Shown: positions 36,020 through 47,044 of the stretch, piece by piece | Position numbering within the stretch: position 1 is the stretch's first letter | Layout of the letters: the number at the start of each line of letters is the position of its first letter | From: Athripsodes cinereus | Taxonomy: Eukaryota; Arthropoda; Insecta; Trichoptera; Leptoceridae | NCBI GenBank assembly: GCA_947579605.1 | Contig: OX388319.1 | Span: 25,309,447 to 25,373,446, forward strand | DNA length: 64,000 bases | Direction: 5' to 3' | The notes under the pieces: generated by a model | The model's input: only the letters and a program-made list of their open reading frames with translations | Told to the model about the DNA's origin: nothing | The model's database searches: none | Program-made: the position numbers and the translations under genes

Positions 36020-36392
36020 TTTCGAAAATAAGTGTTTTGGAAGGATTGTGAATATTAGGTGATATGAGCATGTCACAATTAATTATACTGTGCCCCAGCG
36101 CACTCAGAAAAGATCTGTAGTTTCTGTAATACTGGAGAGATGATAGTCTTATTTGGATCATGTTTTGAGAATGTCTAGTGATAGTTGGCCAGAAAGAGCA
36201 CTGTTCTTTCGTCCATCAGTGTTTCGACGGCCCGGACGTCTCTGTTTCACAATACATACATCGTTACTATGACAATAACATCAGAGCGCTAGTAATGTCG
36301 TTGAAAGAGGTGACTCAGTTGGGGCAGAGACGCTCTGAATGGAGAATACTGGTTTTTGCCCTGTGTTCCCGAAAAGAGCGTTGATGGTCGTC
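36020..36392 (+). mobile_element. LINE-F fragment, longest copy
   Basis: Covers the whole fragment seen at 1712-2075, with a frame reading EVTQLGQRRSEWRILVFALC then SR. Nothing points to a functional ORF. Confidence 0.72.
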
Positions 36393-36922
36393 TTCTCGTA
36401 TTTTTTTTGTCGTGATATTTCGTTTTTGTCTCTTCTACAGTCGGACACCTGAAGCTAACAAAAAATGGAAGATGCTTACTTCGTGATAAACCTACCCACT
36501 CTCCGAAATACTCCAAACTTATCAGAGTCATTTTCGTTTTCAGGGCACTTATCGAACTTTTGTAGCAAAACATCCTTTTCAACTGGTCGAAATTTCTCGT
36601 ATTATTATTATTAATTAACTTGTCAATGACCCGAATTGAATTTTAATTTATTGATATGAAATGCATTAACCACTATGAAATTAAACGATCTTGTGCTGAA
36701 ATTTTATATTTTATTATAAACATTCAAGTTCTTGACTCACTGTTGTAACGTGTTGAAATTAACGTGAAAATTATCCGAAATCATATTTACATAAATAATT
36801 TGCATATTAATTTCATTATGAATCACTTTTGACACTGTTCACTGATCCGTTAGGAGAGATTGGCCGCGATATTGAATCCGGCTGAAAGTTTATGCATCCA
36901 CACCTCTAATTATTAAATTTAT

Positions 36923-37012
36923 GTACCATCACGACATCTCAACCAATGGAATAACTTCATGTAATAAATACGCAGGTCGTTCTCTCCGCGCCAATTAAAA
37001 TAAGACAAGATG
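36923..37012 (-). mobile_element. SINE-A fragment
   Basis: TACCATCACGACATCTC, TTCATGTAATAAATACGCAG and TCGTTCTCTCCGCGCCAA. Confidence 0.65.
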
Positions 37013-37034
37013 GTCGTCATCACAATGCGATAAT

Positions 37035-37105
37035 GATGAATTTTATTTTGGGTTAGTTAGAAGAGATCACGCTCTTGCGATGAACTCGGCCTCTGTATAT
37101 TGATT
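37035..37105 (+). mobile_element. LINE-E 3' fragment
   Basis: TTGGGTTAGTTAGAAGAGAT, CACGCTCTTGCGATGAACTC, GGCCTCTGTATATTG. Confidence 0.55.
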
Positions 37106-37119
37106 CTACTAAATTTGTT

Positions 37120-37240
37120 TTGTCAGGTCATTATCAAAAGACGTCTCTCTCGTGATCAATACTTCTAGTAGAAGGAAACACTTATTTCTTATAAACTAAT
37201 TATGGAATTCTACTACATGTACACCGACACAATTAATACA
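37120..37240 (+). repeat. Repeat family D copy
   Basis: CATTATCAAAAGACGTCTCT, TAGAAGGAAACACTTATTTC, ATTATGGAATTCTACTACAT, GTACACCGACACA. Confidence 0.7.
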
Positions 37241-37253
37241 TAATAATTAAGGT

Positions 37254-37395
37254 ACGTCGCTAGTCTGATGGTGGAGAATCGCTCTTTTGATCGAGAGATC
37301 CTGAATTCGTTCCTACTGCTGTCCGACTTTTCGACGATACAAGCATATTGTTTATTGTGAGGGTGTGAGGGGTGTATTTGGGTTTATGAAAAAAT
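37254..37395 (+). mobile_element. SINE-B copy, diverged head
   Basis: GTCGCTAGTCTGATGGTGGA at the head, ACGATACAAGCATATTG, GGTGTATTTGGGTTTATG then A-rich. The B box is blurred. Confidence 0.55.
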
Positions 37396-38134
37396 CCAAA
37401 TCAATAAAATTTAAACACATTTTTTTACTAGTTACATAATTAAATTTGCACATTTAAACCTGTTTTAATGATATTGCGATACTATCAATGGAAAATGATG
37501 ACATTTACCTAATAATATGTAACTTGATTTGAACTCTTCGCATCCATGACATTCGCCGAATATAATGATATCGTAAAAAGTGGTTACGTAACTTAAATAC
37601 GTTGTTGTAACATGTAATAGATATAACACAATACATATCTAAATAATACCTATATATTATATATACATTGCCAAAACAAAGTTCAACTAATCTTGGTAAA
37701 ATAATTTAGTTTGTTAGTAAATAATTATATACTAGTTTGTCCCGCAAAGAAATTTAATTTATTTGTAAATTTAGATCAGCACGGTTGCTCTTGACACAAT
37801 CTAAATACGATCTTAATATTATAATAAATACTATCTTTATCTTAAGGATTGATCCTACTATCTTATCTTATGTATACTGCTTTGTTGATTTTGTTTAAAA
37901 GATTCCCACGAGGCGGATTTGGCCGGCCGGCCATTCAGGCTGCCCATATGGCTCGCCCGTGAGGACAATTTTTTTGTTTGCAAGTGCGGATAAATAGGAG
38001 TCTTTGACTCCTGAGATATTCGGGTGTGTGGAGGGTCCTTTCAATGTTGATTTTGTTGTATGAATGGTTATGTGTAAGAAGAATTAAATTAATAAATATA
38101 TCTATTGTATATAAATATATCTATATCTATTAAT

Positions 38135-38200
38135 AAATATATCGTTCTCTCTGCCTACCCCACTTGGGACACGGCGTGAGGGTATAGTATAGTAGTATAT
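38135..38200 (+). mobile_element. LINE-G tail
   Basis: CGTTCTCTCTGCCTACCCC, ACTTGGGACACGGCGTGAGG, GTATAGTATAGTAG. A clean example of the 3' end that resembles the SINE-A tail. Confidence 0.65.
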
Positions 38201-38451
38201 ATAGTATAGTATCTATTGTAATCTATATAGGTGTATCTGCAAATGTTTATTTGTCAATTTGTTATTTATTCCTCGAGCGGTATTAGGATTAAATCTAGTT
38301 AATATCGTGTGTAATCAAATTTAACCCAGACACTGAAATGATTACTTTACTCATATATGTAGCTTTATCTATTATATTATACTGTATATGTAAATGTGTA
38401 ATATATTCTGATTGTAACAAAACGTCCATTTCAAGGATATTTGCGACAACT

Positions 38452-38484
38452 TTATCACATCAGGTATATTATATGATGTGATAA
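38452..38484. repeat. Perfect 11-bp stem hairpin
   Basis: TTATCACATCA and TGATGTGATAA are separated by 11 bp. Function unknown. Confidence 0.5.
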
Positions 38485-38799
38485 GTATGCGAAACATGTA
38501 ACAATCAGGTCCATCCAACTAACATTTAAGTAATATATTTTTTCATTTAATTATTATTTGTTTATTTCTATCGTCAACGGCTTTTAGCCTTTTACATCAG
38601 GAAGGCTTAAACATATTAATTTTACAATAATTACAATAATCAATCAATATAAAAAATAAAACCTTTATTAATCAATAAAACATTAAAAATATTGGCGCAT
38701 TTAAATCATCAATATCAACTTCATACAAACATATACAAGTATATAGGCATTCATGGAGATACATACTATGCAGTACAAAAATATAAATTATGTCTAGAG

Positions 38800-39285
38800 C
38801 AGTGATTCCCAAAGTGATCCAGGTGGGTGGACCCCCAGGGGTCCCTTGGAGACTCGAAGGGGGTCTACATTGGGATGACTAAAAAATGGGGGTTCCCGAG
38901 TCGTAAGCGGAGATCCACGAATCCATAGTTAAAATATCGGATATTCAGTAAAAGTACCAGATACCTACTTAATATGATTCGCATAAATATTCTTTAAGAA
39001 AATCGAGGTGTTTTTAAAATATTTCAAATTCCTATACCATTTTGAAAATATGACGACCGGGGGGAGGGGGGGGGGGTAGAAATTTAAACAATTGACATAA
39101 ACAACATTCGGTACAATGTAGAAAAAGGTACTGTGAGAAAGTATTGTGTAAAGAAAACCGAGGAATTTTTAAAATATACCATCTCGAAAATTTTGCGACG
39201 GGGGGTGGGGTAGAAATGCAGGGGGTTCACCGGAACCAGCAAAATTTTGAAAGTGGTGTATGAGGAAAAAGTATGGGAACCTCTG
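38800..39285. mobile_element. hAT-type element, 486 bp, TSD near GTCTAGAG
   Basis: Ends CAGTGATTCCCAAAGT and GTATGGGAACCTCTG. Flanks GTCTAGAG (38792-38799) and ATCTAGAG (39286-39293) differ by one base. It contains a run of 18 G interrupted once by A (39059-39076). Non-coding. Confidence 0.85.
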
Positions 39286-39336
39286 ATCTAGAGTTTTATT
39301 CTATTAAACTGTTCCTCTTTCTTAATCTCTCCAAGA

Positions 39337-39440
39337 ATCAGACACATATGTCATCCTGCAAAACGGTTCTTTTGATCTGTAAAATCTTGATAAATGCATA
39401 TAAACAGTTTCATGAATCCACCAAAGATATTTCGAAATAG
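39337..39440 (+). repeat. Dispersed repeat, pair with 43580-43684
   Basis: TGTCATCCTGCAAAACGGTT, CTTTTGATCTGTAAAATCTT and GATAAATGCATATAAACAG align with the segment at 43580. No class can be given. Confidence 0.5.
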
Positions 39441-39729
39441 AACAGAGTTGTGTTTATTCGAATATCCGAATAACTGGTTAATCATGTTGTGTAAATTTAT
39501 TTAATTGCGGTGTAATTTCAGCGTGCAATTGCGCCTATCCATTCTAAGTAAAAGATCATTCTTATTAAATCTCATTGGTTTTGCCGTAGATTGTGAGTTT
39601 TACAGACCTGAGTAGGTATGTTTATTACACAACTGATAATTAATTAACACACCAAATTACGTATGTTTAATTTGTTATTATCATAACATGAAACTATTGC
39701 GTTTCTTATTCATTGTTTATATTACTAAT

Positions 39730-39783
39730 ACTACTACTACTGCACCATCAAGGCATATCCCTCAAGTGTTGTAGTCAACACAT
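39730..39783 (-). mobile_element. SINE-A tail fragment
   Basis: (CTA)n then CACCATCAAGGCATATCCC, TCAAGTGTTGTAGTCAAC. Confidence 0.55.
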
Positions 39784-39979
39784 TATGGATTGCACCCTCC
39801 CTCACCCATAGATGTTACAGAAATGTCAGTTCCTATGTCTTCTTAAGGAAGGGCTATCCCCGACAAATTTCTCCCCAAAATTAAATACAACCGTTATTGT
39901 CCACCGACTCCATAGTTTTACAAAAAAAACTTTAAATTAACTTACAGTTACGTATTTACTACGTATTAGTTTACTTTTG

Positions 39980-40175
39980 CTACGTATTAGTAGAATTCCA
40001 TAATTATGTCATTGAAAAAAATGTTTCTTTCTTCTATAGGTTATTGATTCCGAGAGAGACGTCTTTCCACTTATCAGGTCATTATCAATCTGTAAGTGGA
40101 AAGACGTCTCTCTCGGAATCAATAACCTATAGTAGAAAGAAATATTTGTTTCAATTACATAATTAACTATTAGTT
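39980..40175. repeat. Two family D copies head to head (fold-back)
   Basis: Left arm TTCTATAGGTTATTGATTCC, GAGAGAGACGTCTTTCCACT pairs with right arm AGTGGAAAGACGTCTCTCTC, GGAATCAATAACCTATAG, with about 20 bp between. Stem is near perfect for about 60 bp and looser beyond. Confidence 0.8.
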
Positions 40176-40239
40176 GTTTGCCTAAATTAACACAAAATAT
40201 CTTTAGACTAGATCAAAACTCTTAAAACTAGTTGCAATT

Positions 40240-40345
40240 TATGGCCAAACGAATTAGCAGCATGTAATAAGCATGCAAGCTGTCCTCTCCGTGCCAACAA
40301 AAATTAAGACATTCTGGATGAGTGGCAAATCTCATCGCCGAATCA
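40240..40345 (-). mobile_element. SINE-A middle fragment
   Basis: AGCAGCATGTAATAAGCATG, CAAGCTGTCCTCTCCGTGCC, GACATTCTGGATGAGTGGC. Confidence 0.7.
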
Positions 40346-40819
40346 CTATGGAAGTAGATAATAAATAATGGTGTTTTATTTATATTACTTTGACAAGAAC
40401 TTTTACCAAGTACCTAGTGTCTTCGGTCGACAGTAGTATTATATTAACCACATTATTTTTCACCACTGTGTCCGTGGCACTTGACATAATTATGTAGATT
40501 GATATGTATTTTAATTTATTTATTTTATGTGAATTGTGATAATAAAATAATGTATAAGATAATAAATGAATTATGTACAATATATTATGCGCATATTATA
40601 TATTTTTCTTCCTTGTTGACATAATATTCGCCAATAGCCTTGGCTTTGTATGATACATACACGACTTATATATACTCAAACTTATATTTATGGCACATCG
40701 CATATTTGGTATGTAGGTACCTACTCAGTTATGTAATATGAAATTGCGTTCATTTTATATCGATACGCAAAACGTATTTCGTATTTAAATTGTAATTCGT
40801 AATTATCAATCTGTTTGGT

Positions 40820-41240
40820 AAATAATTACACGCGGTGGAACCAATGGCTACCTCTCTATTAATTTATTTTATTCTTCACTATATATTGGTTACAATATTA
40901 CAAATAATCAAAACAATGTATCATAAAAATATCAGTTACACAATTGCACGCGGTGGAACCAATGGCTACCTCTGTATTTATTTATTTTATTCTTCACTAT
41001 ATATTGGTTACAATATTACAAATCAAAACAAAGTATCATAAAAATATCAGTTACACAATTGCACGCGGTGGAACCAATGGCTACCTCTGTATTTATTTAT
41101 TTATTTTATTCTTCACTATATATTGGTTACAATATTACAAATCAAAACAAAGTATCATAAAAATATCAGTTAAGTATACAATTCAATGTGCAGAGGGCGA
41201 GTTTATCGCTAAAATGCGATGTCTTTCAACTTACTAAGGA
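40820..41240 (-). repeat. LINE-E 3' end with three tandem units of 115-118 bp
   Basis: Units start at CACGCGGTGGAACC (40829, 40947, 41062) and end with ATAAAAATATCAGTTA at about 41178. Units 2 and 3 are almost identical. The array is followed by GCAGAGGGCGAGTTTATCGC, the LINE-E landmark, so a piece of its 3' UTR was amplified in tandem. Confidence 0.85.
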
Positions 41241-41289
41241 ACTCGAGAAATAATGGTAAGTCTTTGATAGAAGATTTTTTTTTTAAATA

Positions 41290-41375
41290 GACAATTCACA
41301 CATACCGAGCTAGTCCCACACTATGATATGAATCTTGTATTATGGGTACTAACACGACGATACACATATATACAT
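41290..41375 (-). mobile_element. SINE-C 3' part
   Basis: GACAATTCACACATACCGAG, CTAGTCCCACACTATGATA, TCTTGTATTATGGGTACTAA. Confidence 0.7.
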
Positions 41376-42102
41376 TTGTATTAGCATAATTATATATTAT
41401 ATAATTATAAGGTATAGGTACTTATAACTCGCATACTTTCAATGCAAAATTTTAGCTTCGTACAAACGAAACATTCCAACCAAAACATTCCGAGAATAGA
41501 ATATCTGCCACAAAATTTTCTAAGCTTTTGTAGTGATAGATTGGTAGATATAGATTTATAATTTAAGTTCTATGTTGTGGAAATGGTGAGCAGGCAACAC
41601 CAAAGAACATCTTGCAGAAACTCGCTGACTTATCAGTACCTACTGTGAAGTTCGACAAGCTTATTTATATTGTTGCGTTGCCTGTCTATCTTGCAAATAT
41701 GTACTATATAGCTATGAACTAATGTACTGTTTAGTAAAATGGTGATTTTTGGTGAGTTGCTACTAGCTCAGTTACTAAGTTAATTGTCAAGTGCGAACAA
41801 GGCTTTATAGACACGCCACTGGTACTTATCTATGTTTTAGTATATTACTATATAGGTACCTACCCAGACATTTATAAAACACGTAATTATGTAGATAGTG
41901 GTTATTTGATAATATTAAATATAGCTAAATTAATTGTTTAGAATTTAACATTAACACAAACACGTGGTATTATCATGAATATCCGCTACACGTGGTTACA
42001 GACATCGTAAAATATATTTTAGGTACATTTACATATATGTATCTTCTTCACCTTGTCCTAATCACCGAGTCGGAGCCCCATCGTACCCAAATACTTACTC
42101 CA

Positions 42103-43280
42103 GAGATTTGTGGCGATAGCCACGCACCTACCCAATTTCATTTACACATCAATGACATTTATTTTCAAATGCTTTTATGCTTCTAGAACAGTGGTTCTTA
42201 ACCTGGGTTCGATCGAACCCCAGGGGTTCGGTGAGTCAGTCTTGGGGGTTCGGTGAAAATCATTTTAAAGGCAAGATAGTTTTGCGAGTTGGGAAAAGAA
42301 AAAAATACTCCGATAATTCCTTCAAACCGCCATCACAAGTTTGAAAAACAATGTTGCCGGTTTATTCTATGTTGGGTTAGTTGGAAGATATCGCGCTTCT
42401 GCGATAAACTCGCCCATTGCACAAATTTATTTATCTGGTTCTGCAATGTTTGTGTTTTAATAATGTTTGTTTTTTTGTGCAATAAAGATTTTTATTATTA
42501 TTATTCTAACAATCCATTATTAATATTAATTGATTGAGTTCATTATAGTAATTATTTTAGAAATATATGAAAGACATAATAGAGAATAAATGTACATCTG
42601 ATGTTTGCTGTAGGTTTTGCTCCTGGCATTTTGATGTTAATCGGTTGGATGCTTGGCATCACTGGTACTCTTTGAGTTTCTATTCCGGATGCATTGGGGT
42701 GTTAGGTTTGCCTGGACCTGCGGCTGACTCAGGAATTAACCATTAACGCCTGTAATAGGGCACATCTTTGTATCAAACTTTGTTTCTGTTGTATTCTTTG
42801 TGTTTATATGTATATGATGTGCCTGTTGGTGTTTGATTGTTTTCAATAAATAAATAAATAAAAATCCAAATATTACATCTGGCAACACTAAACTAAGTAA
42901 TACCAATTTTGTTAATTAAAATGTTTCATGTTTTGATTTAACCATTAAAATTTAATGTTTTGATCTATGTTTTTTTTTTTCATTTTGTACACCTACCTAT
43001 ATATAAATATATACCTACCATGTTTTGAATATGTAAAAATATAATTTAATTTTTCAAAATAGGAGGGGTTCGGTGAATCCATATGTAACTGGTGGAGTTC
43101 GGTACCCCCAAAAAGGTTAAGAACTGTTCTAGAACAACAAAAAAAATGGTGTTGAAAAGCAGATGGTTAGCAGCTGAATTTTGTGGTACTTTTTTGTTTT
43201 GTTATAGAAGCATTTGAAAATAAATGTCATTGATGTGTAAATGAAATTGGGTAGGTGCGTGGCTATCGCCACAGATTCTC
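42103..43280. repeat. Fold-back element split by an hAT element
   Basis: Left arm (42103-42180) TGTGGCGATAGCCACGCACC, TACCCAATTTCATTTACACA pairs with right arm (43205-43280) TGTGTAAATGAAATTGGGTA, GGTGCGTGGCTATCGCCACA. About 70 bp per arm, nearly perfect. Without the hAT and one TSD copy the element would be about 230 bp. Confidence 0.88.
42189..43126. mobile_element. hAT-type element, 938 bp, TSD TTCTAGAA
   Basis: Ends CAGTGGTTCTTAACCTGG and AAAGGTTAAGAACTG. A perfect 8-bp duplication TTCTAGAA sits at 42181-42188 and 43127-43134. Repeated GGGGTTCGGTGA motifs lie at both ends. The interior holds a LINE-E 3' end (about 42375-42515, with ATT tail) and another LINE-like 3' end (about 42590-42870). 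No transposase. Confidence 0.92.
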
Positions 43281-43579
43281 GCCCATTGTTGCTTTCTCAA
43301 GACCTCTGGCCAAACCAAACCGAGTCTTTCAACAAAGTCAAGTAGCAAAGTTTCAACTGTTACAAACGTGTCAATTTGTTACAAAAATTAGTTTTTGTAA
43401 CAAATTAGTCGCCTTGTTTAAACTTTACGCTGAGATATCTACGGAAGTTATTTTGTGAAATTAAAACTTTTATGTACAGCTTTTTCTTAGATAATTCGTG
43501 ATTAACTCGTACGTACTTATAAATGAATCTAGAATGATTCGAATCACGCAATATTCAATATTATATTCCAGAATTTCTG

Positions 43580-43684
43580 AGACTTAAATCAGACACGTGA
43601 AAAATGTCATCCAGCAAAATAGTTCATTTGATCTCTTGTAAGATCTTGATAAATGAACATTGGAAATTTCACGAATCCATCGAC
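43580..43684 (+). repeat. Dispersed repeat, pair with 39337-39440
   Basis: TGTCATCCAGCAAAATAGTT, CATTTGATCTCTTGTAAGAT, CTTGATAAATGAACATTGG. Class unknown; it directly precedes a SINE-C fragment. Confidence 0.5.
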
Positions 43685-43800
43685 GAATGAATCTTGTATT
43701 ATGAGTACTAATGCGACGATATACACATAAACAATGCGCCTATACATATGTACATATAAAATGCACTTATACATGTAACAAGATAATTTAAATCATCTTC
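43685..43800 (-). mobile_element. SINE-C 3' fragment
   Basis: AATCTTGTATTATGAGTACT, AATGCGACGATATACAC and CATGTAACAAGATAATTTAA. Confidence 0.6.
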
Positions 43801-43840
43801 AAACATGCCCCTATGCTCAAAAATTTTCTTGATTTACATT

Positions 43841-43912
43841 CTTGCATGTTTATTATATACAGCTGGTCTGCTGGCTACCCCATATGTGGGTTATGCTGTG
43901 ATGGTATAGTAG
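43841..43912 (+). mobile_element. SINE-A 3' fragment
   Basis: TTGCATGTTTATTATATACA, GCTGGTCTGCTGGCTACCCC, GCTGTGATGGTATAGTAG. Confidence 0.75.
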
Positions 43913-44189
43913 CAAAATATTTCAGCGTGTCTAATTAGCAATATTTCAGATAAAGAAATCTGAACATAAAGAAATTGCATTTGGTGCGTTATGTGAGTGT
44001 AATGTCCTTAAACGATATGAAATTTAAACAGATTGACTGATAACAAGAGATGGTTGACATCAGGGATTTTTCTCGAAAACTAAATGAATACCATTTTCTC
44101 TAATTTGAATACAATATTATAGCAAGGTTTTCTGGTTTCACATCAAAGTTATTACTTATTTGTGAGTGCGGGTGTATGTCCATACTTTT

Positions 44190-44690
44190 ATTTATTTCCT
44201 GGACAATAACTGATGTATGCAAGCGAAACTTGGCAAGGCTGAATAATTAAGATGAAAGTGGTATGGATGCAGTTTAAATGAGGCCATTCAGAAAAGTGTG
44301 TGGTAAAACTCTGAAAGACAGAGTGCATAATAGTGTATGTAATTTGTGAAGATTGTGAGACGATAGCTGGGATAACAACTAGAATGATAGTGAACAAACT
44401 ACTGTGGTTTGGGCACGTAGAAATAATGAATGAGGACAGAGGAAAGAAAATTATGTGACTGAGGGGAATGGTGCCAGGAAATGTGACCATTTGAGAATCA
44501 AATGATAAGGCATAATAAACCAGACTCTCTAGGACGGACATGTATTGAACATATTGAATAGGAGAGTATGCATAAGGAATTGTATAACAGTGACGGAAGA
44601 GGAATGTGTATGTAAGGATAGGAGTAAGTTGCATTCGATCCTTTCTGCTTACCCCGAAAGGGATGCGGCGTGATGATGATGATCCTGATA
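44190..44690 (+). mobile_element. LINE C-terminal remnant
   Basis: Broken plus-strand reading: YASETWQG, VWMQFK, GHSEKCVVKL, TTRMIVNKLLWFGHVEIMNE, DRGKKIM, ending CTTACCCCGAAAGGGATGCG, GCGTGATGATGATGAT. RTE-like LINE with (GAT)n tail. The 148-codon frame on the minus strand is a shadow. Confidence 0.78.
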
Positions 44691-44699
44691 ACGATATTT

Positions 44700-44877
44700 A
44701 TTTTTTTTTCAAAAAGATATATCTTGGTTTTTTGGTATACAACCTTATACACCTTTCACAATAAGCTAAAAGCTTGTGTCGTGAAAGGGGAGTTTGCCGG
44801 CACCTGGGATTGAACCATGAACCTCATGTACATGAGGCCGAGACTTTACTTCCAGGCTACCGACGAACTTATAATTG
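44700..44877 (-). mobile_element. SINE-B copy, full length
   Basis: Minus strand: TCGGTAGCCTGGAAGTAAAG, B-box-like GGTTCAATCCCAGGTGCCGG, CTTTTAGCTTATTGTGAAAG, then AAGATATATC near the T-rich end. Confidence 0.85.
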
Positions 44878-45090
44878 TCACTTAAGTATTTTCTAGCTCA
44901 TGATACAATAAATTTATCATTTCTAGGACATTGCTTCCAAGTCTTAATGTATCATAACATAATACTGTATATTATTATAAAATCAATAAATTATGTATTG
45001 AAAATATATAAATAAAACCTCGAGTCTTCTTATAGATATGTGATTATACTGTGTAGTGTAAACATTGTATTGAAATAAGACAATGTCCTC

Positions 45091-45146
45091 TGGTCGTGCG
45101 GGAGTAACGGACCCCTAGTGCGATTAGGTCGCGCGGGGGTCACATA
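45091..45146. repeat. Short CpG-rich direct repeat
   Basis: GGTCGTGCGGGAGTAACGGA and GGTCGCGCGGGGGTCACA are two related units in an otherwise AT-rich stretch. No assignment. Confidence 0.4.
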
Positions 45147-45433
45147 GAGAATACCTATTATGAATATTAGGAGATATTTATATAAAAATTATGTAGATAT
45201 ATCGGACGACTGCATTCGGTCACTCGAACACAAATATCAATAGAAAATTTGTTTATAATATGATTTTTGATTATTGGATGTATTCAAATTAGTACATTAT
45301 ACTATATTTCGTTAAGTTCATTACCATGAATGTACTGTGTATATCTTATCGGTCAAACATTTTGTGCTATATTTATGCATGTATCACAATTTTGTTTTTG
45401 TTTTCAATGGTATCTAAATTATGGTATCTAAAT

Positions 45434-45689
45434 CCCGTGGAGCACCCGGTAAAGAATTGGTCTCCCACTCTTCTGCGTAAGTTTTCGAGTGTCGTGTAAA
45501 GGCAGGTGTTCGAAAAAATAAGACATTTTACATCTTAAATTCAGCGTTGAGGTTTGCCACCCATCCTGAATGTCTTGATTTTATACTGGCACGAAGAGGA
45601 CAGTTTGCATGTTTCTTACATGCAGCTGATCTGCTGGCTACCCCACTTGTGGGATATGCCGTGATGGTATAGTAGTAGTAGTAGTATCT
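45434..45689 (+). mobile_element. SINE-A copy, full length, best preserved, TSD
   Basis: CCCGTGGAGCACCCGGTAAA at the head, GGCAGGTGTTCGAAAAAATA (B-box-like), TACCCCACTTGTGGGATATG and a (TAG)n tail. Flanked by GTATCTAAAT on both sides. Confidence 0.92.
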
Positions 45690-46092
45690 AAATTATTCAT
45701 ATTATTAAAAGAATACCATATTTTGCTGGGACCCTTACAGCCTTCGGCCAATGCGATCCCAGAGAAAACATACATTTACAATAGTGGTTCCTTTTTCCTT
45801 ACAAATTCACCTGTTATATTTGTGGAATATGTCCACATTCGGGAAAATGTAATTAAACAGGTCGTATTGCCTGTGCTATTGGTGACTGCAAGAATGTTCG
45901 TCCGGCTTGTAGTGGATAGAACAGCATATTATGATGACGTGAGCGGCTGTACGATGCTGGTTATGTGTTCTTAAATTATTATGTGCTTGCTTAACAACAT
46001 AAACCTTCGCTTATCACTTTTGGGGTTGATAAGAGGAATGCATAATCAGCAATCGCATTTTACTGCTTGGATGTAAATTATGTGGAGTCACT

Positions 46093-46125
46093 GTCTACTG
46101 TGGGATATGCTGTGATGGTATAGGG
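46093..46125 (+). mobile_element. SINE-A tail fragment
   Basis: CTACTGTGGGATATGCTGTG, ATGGTATAGG. Confidence 0.5.
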
Positions 46126-46445
46126 AGAAAGCAAGTAAACTTTTTTTGCAAACTCATCTTGATGCTCGCTATTAGCGGCATCACACAACTGGGTGAAAAC
46201 GTCAATCAATCTTCAATCATTCGTTGACGATTCGAAGCATTCTCCGAAGAAATACATATTCGAATAAATTCGTTACCCGTATAAGGACGGTCTGCCTTCC
46301 AGGATAATAATATATCCCTACTCTTCTCGATTTCAAGCGGTCGGTCATGGACCATTTTATCACTCTGTATTTTGGGTTTGTTTCCTATTTCTAAACTTTT
46401 TTACCTATACTTATCCCTTGCACTTTCTGTCTTCCTTTCAGAAAG

Positions 46446-46482
46446 GTAATAATCTTATAACTTATAGTTATAAGATTATTAC
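46446..46482. repeat. Perfect 16-bp stem hairpin, 5-nt loop
   Basis: GTAATAATCTTATAAC and GTTATAAGATTATTAC are exact complements around TTATA. Confidence 0.65.
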
Positions 46483-46929
46483 TGAGGATGTTCGAAAAGC
46501 TACTAAGCAATATAATAATTAGTAAAAGTTATACAGCGTTTCATTTTTTTTATTACCTAAATTTTTAAAAATGAACTTTCATAGTGTTTCCTCTTCGAAA
46601 ATAGAATGTTATTATTTTAACATTTGCTGTAAATAATAATAATAAAATTATTTATTAACAATATATTTGCAGAAGGAAATACTTACTATAAATAATAACA
46701 ATCCAACTTTATTTACATCTAATAATAGGCTAATCGGTTAATTACCACATTTTTTTGTTGGTGGTAATTCCCTGCAGTATTTATTAACCGATAAGATGCC
46801 AATGTCTCGTCATCATCGATCAGGAAAAGTAACGATGTTGTATTACGATCTATGTCGCAATATTATTTATGTTACGTACAATGCAACATTTAGAATGAGT
46901 AACAGCATTGCATATTTCTCCAACACCTT

Positions 46930-47015
46930 CACGGCATTCCCCACAAGTGGAGTTATCAACAGAATAATTGCATGCAATGGAATAGCAAGATGTCCCCTCC
47001 GCGCAAATAAAAAAG
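46930..47015 (-). mobile_element. SINE-A fragment, diverged
   Basis: CACGGCATTCCCCACAAGTG, GAGTTATCAACAGAATAATT, GATGTCCCCTCCGCGC. Confidence 0.65.
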
Positions 47016-47044
47016 TCTATACTTACAGGCCTTACAGAGAAAAT

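Noticed and set aside
40835..41237. Repetitive small frames with YFILHYILVTILQ segments
   Set aside because: Translations of a tandemly repeated LINE 3' UTR piece, non-coding.
44188..44634. 148-codon open frame on the minus strand
   Set aside because: Antisense shadow of the LINE remnant whose plus strand reads NKLLWFGHVEIMNE.
45723..45974. 83-codon frame as a possible gene
   Set aside because: No domain, signal or repeat relation recognised, and length is within chance in this AT-rich sequence.
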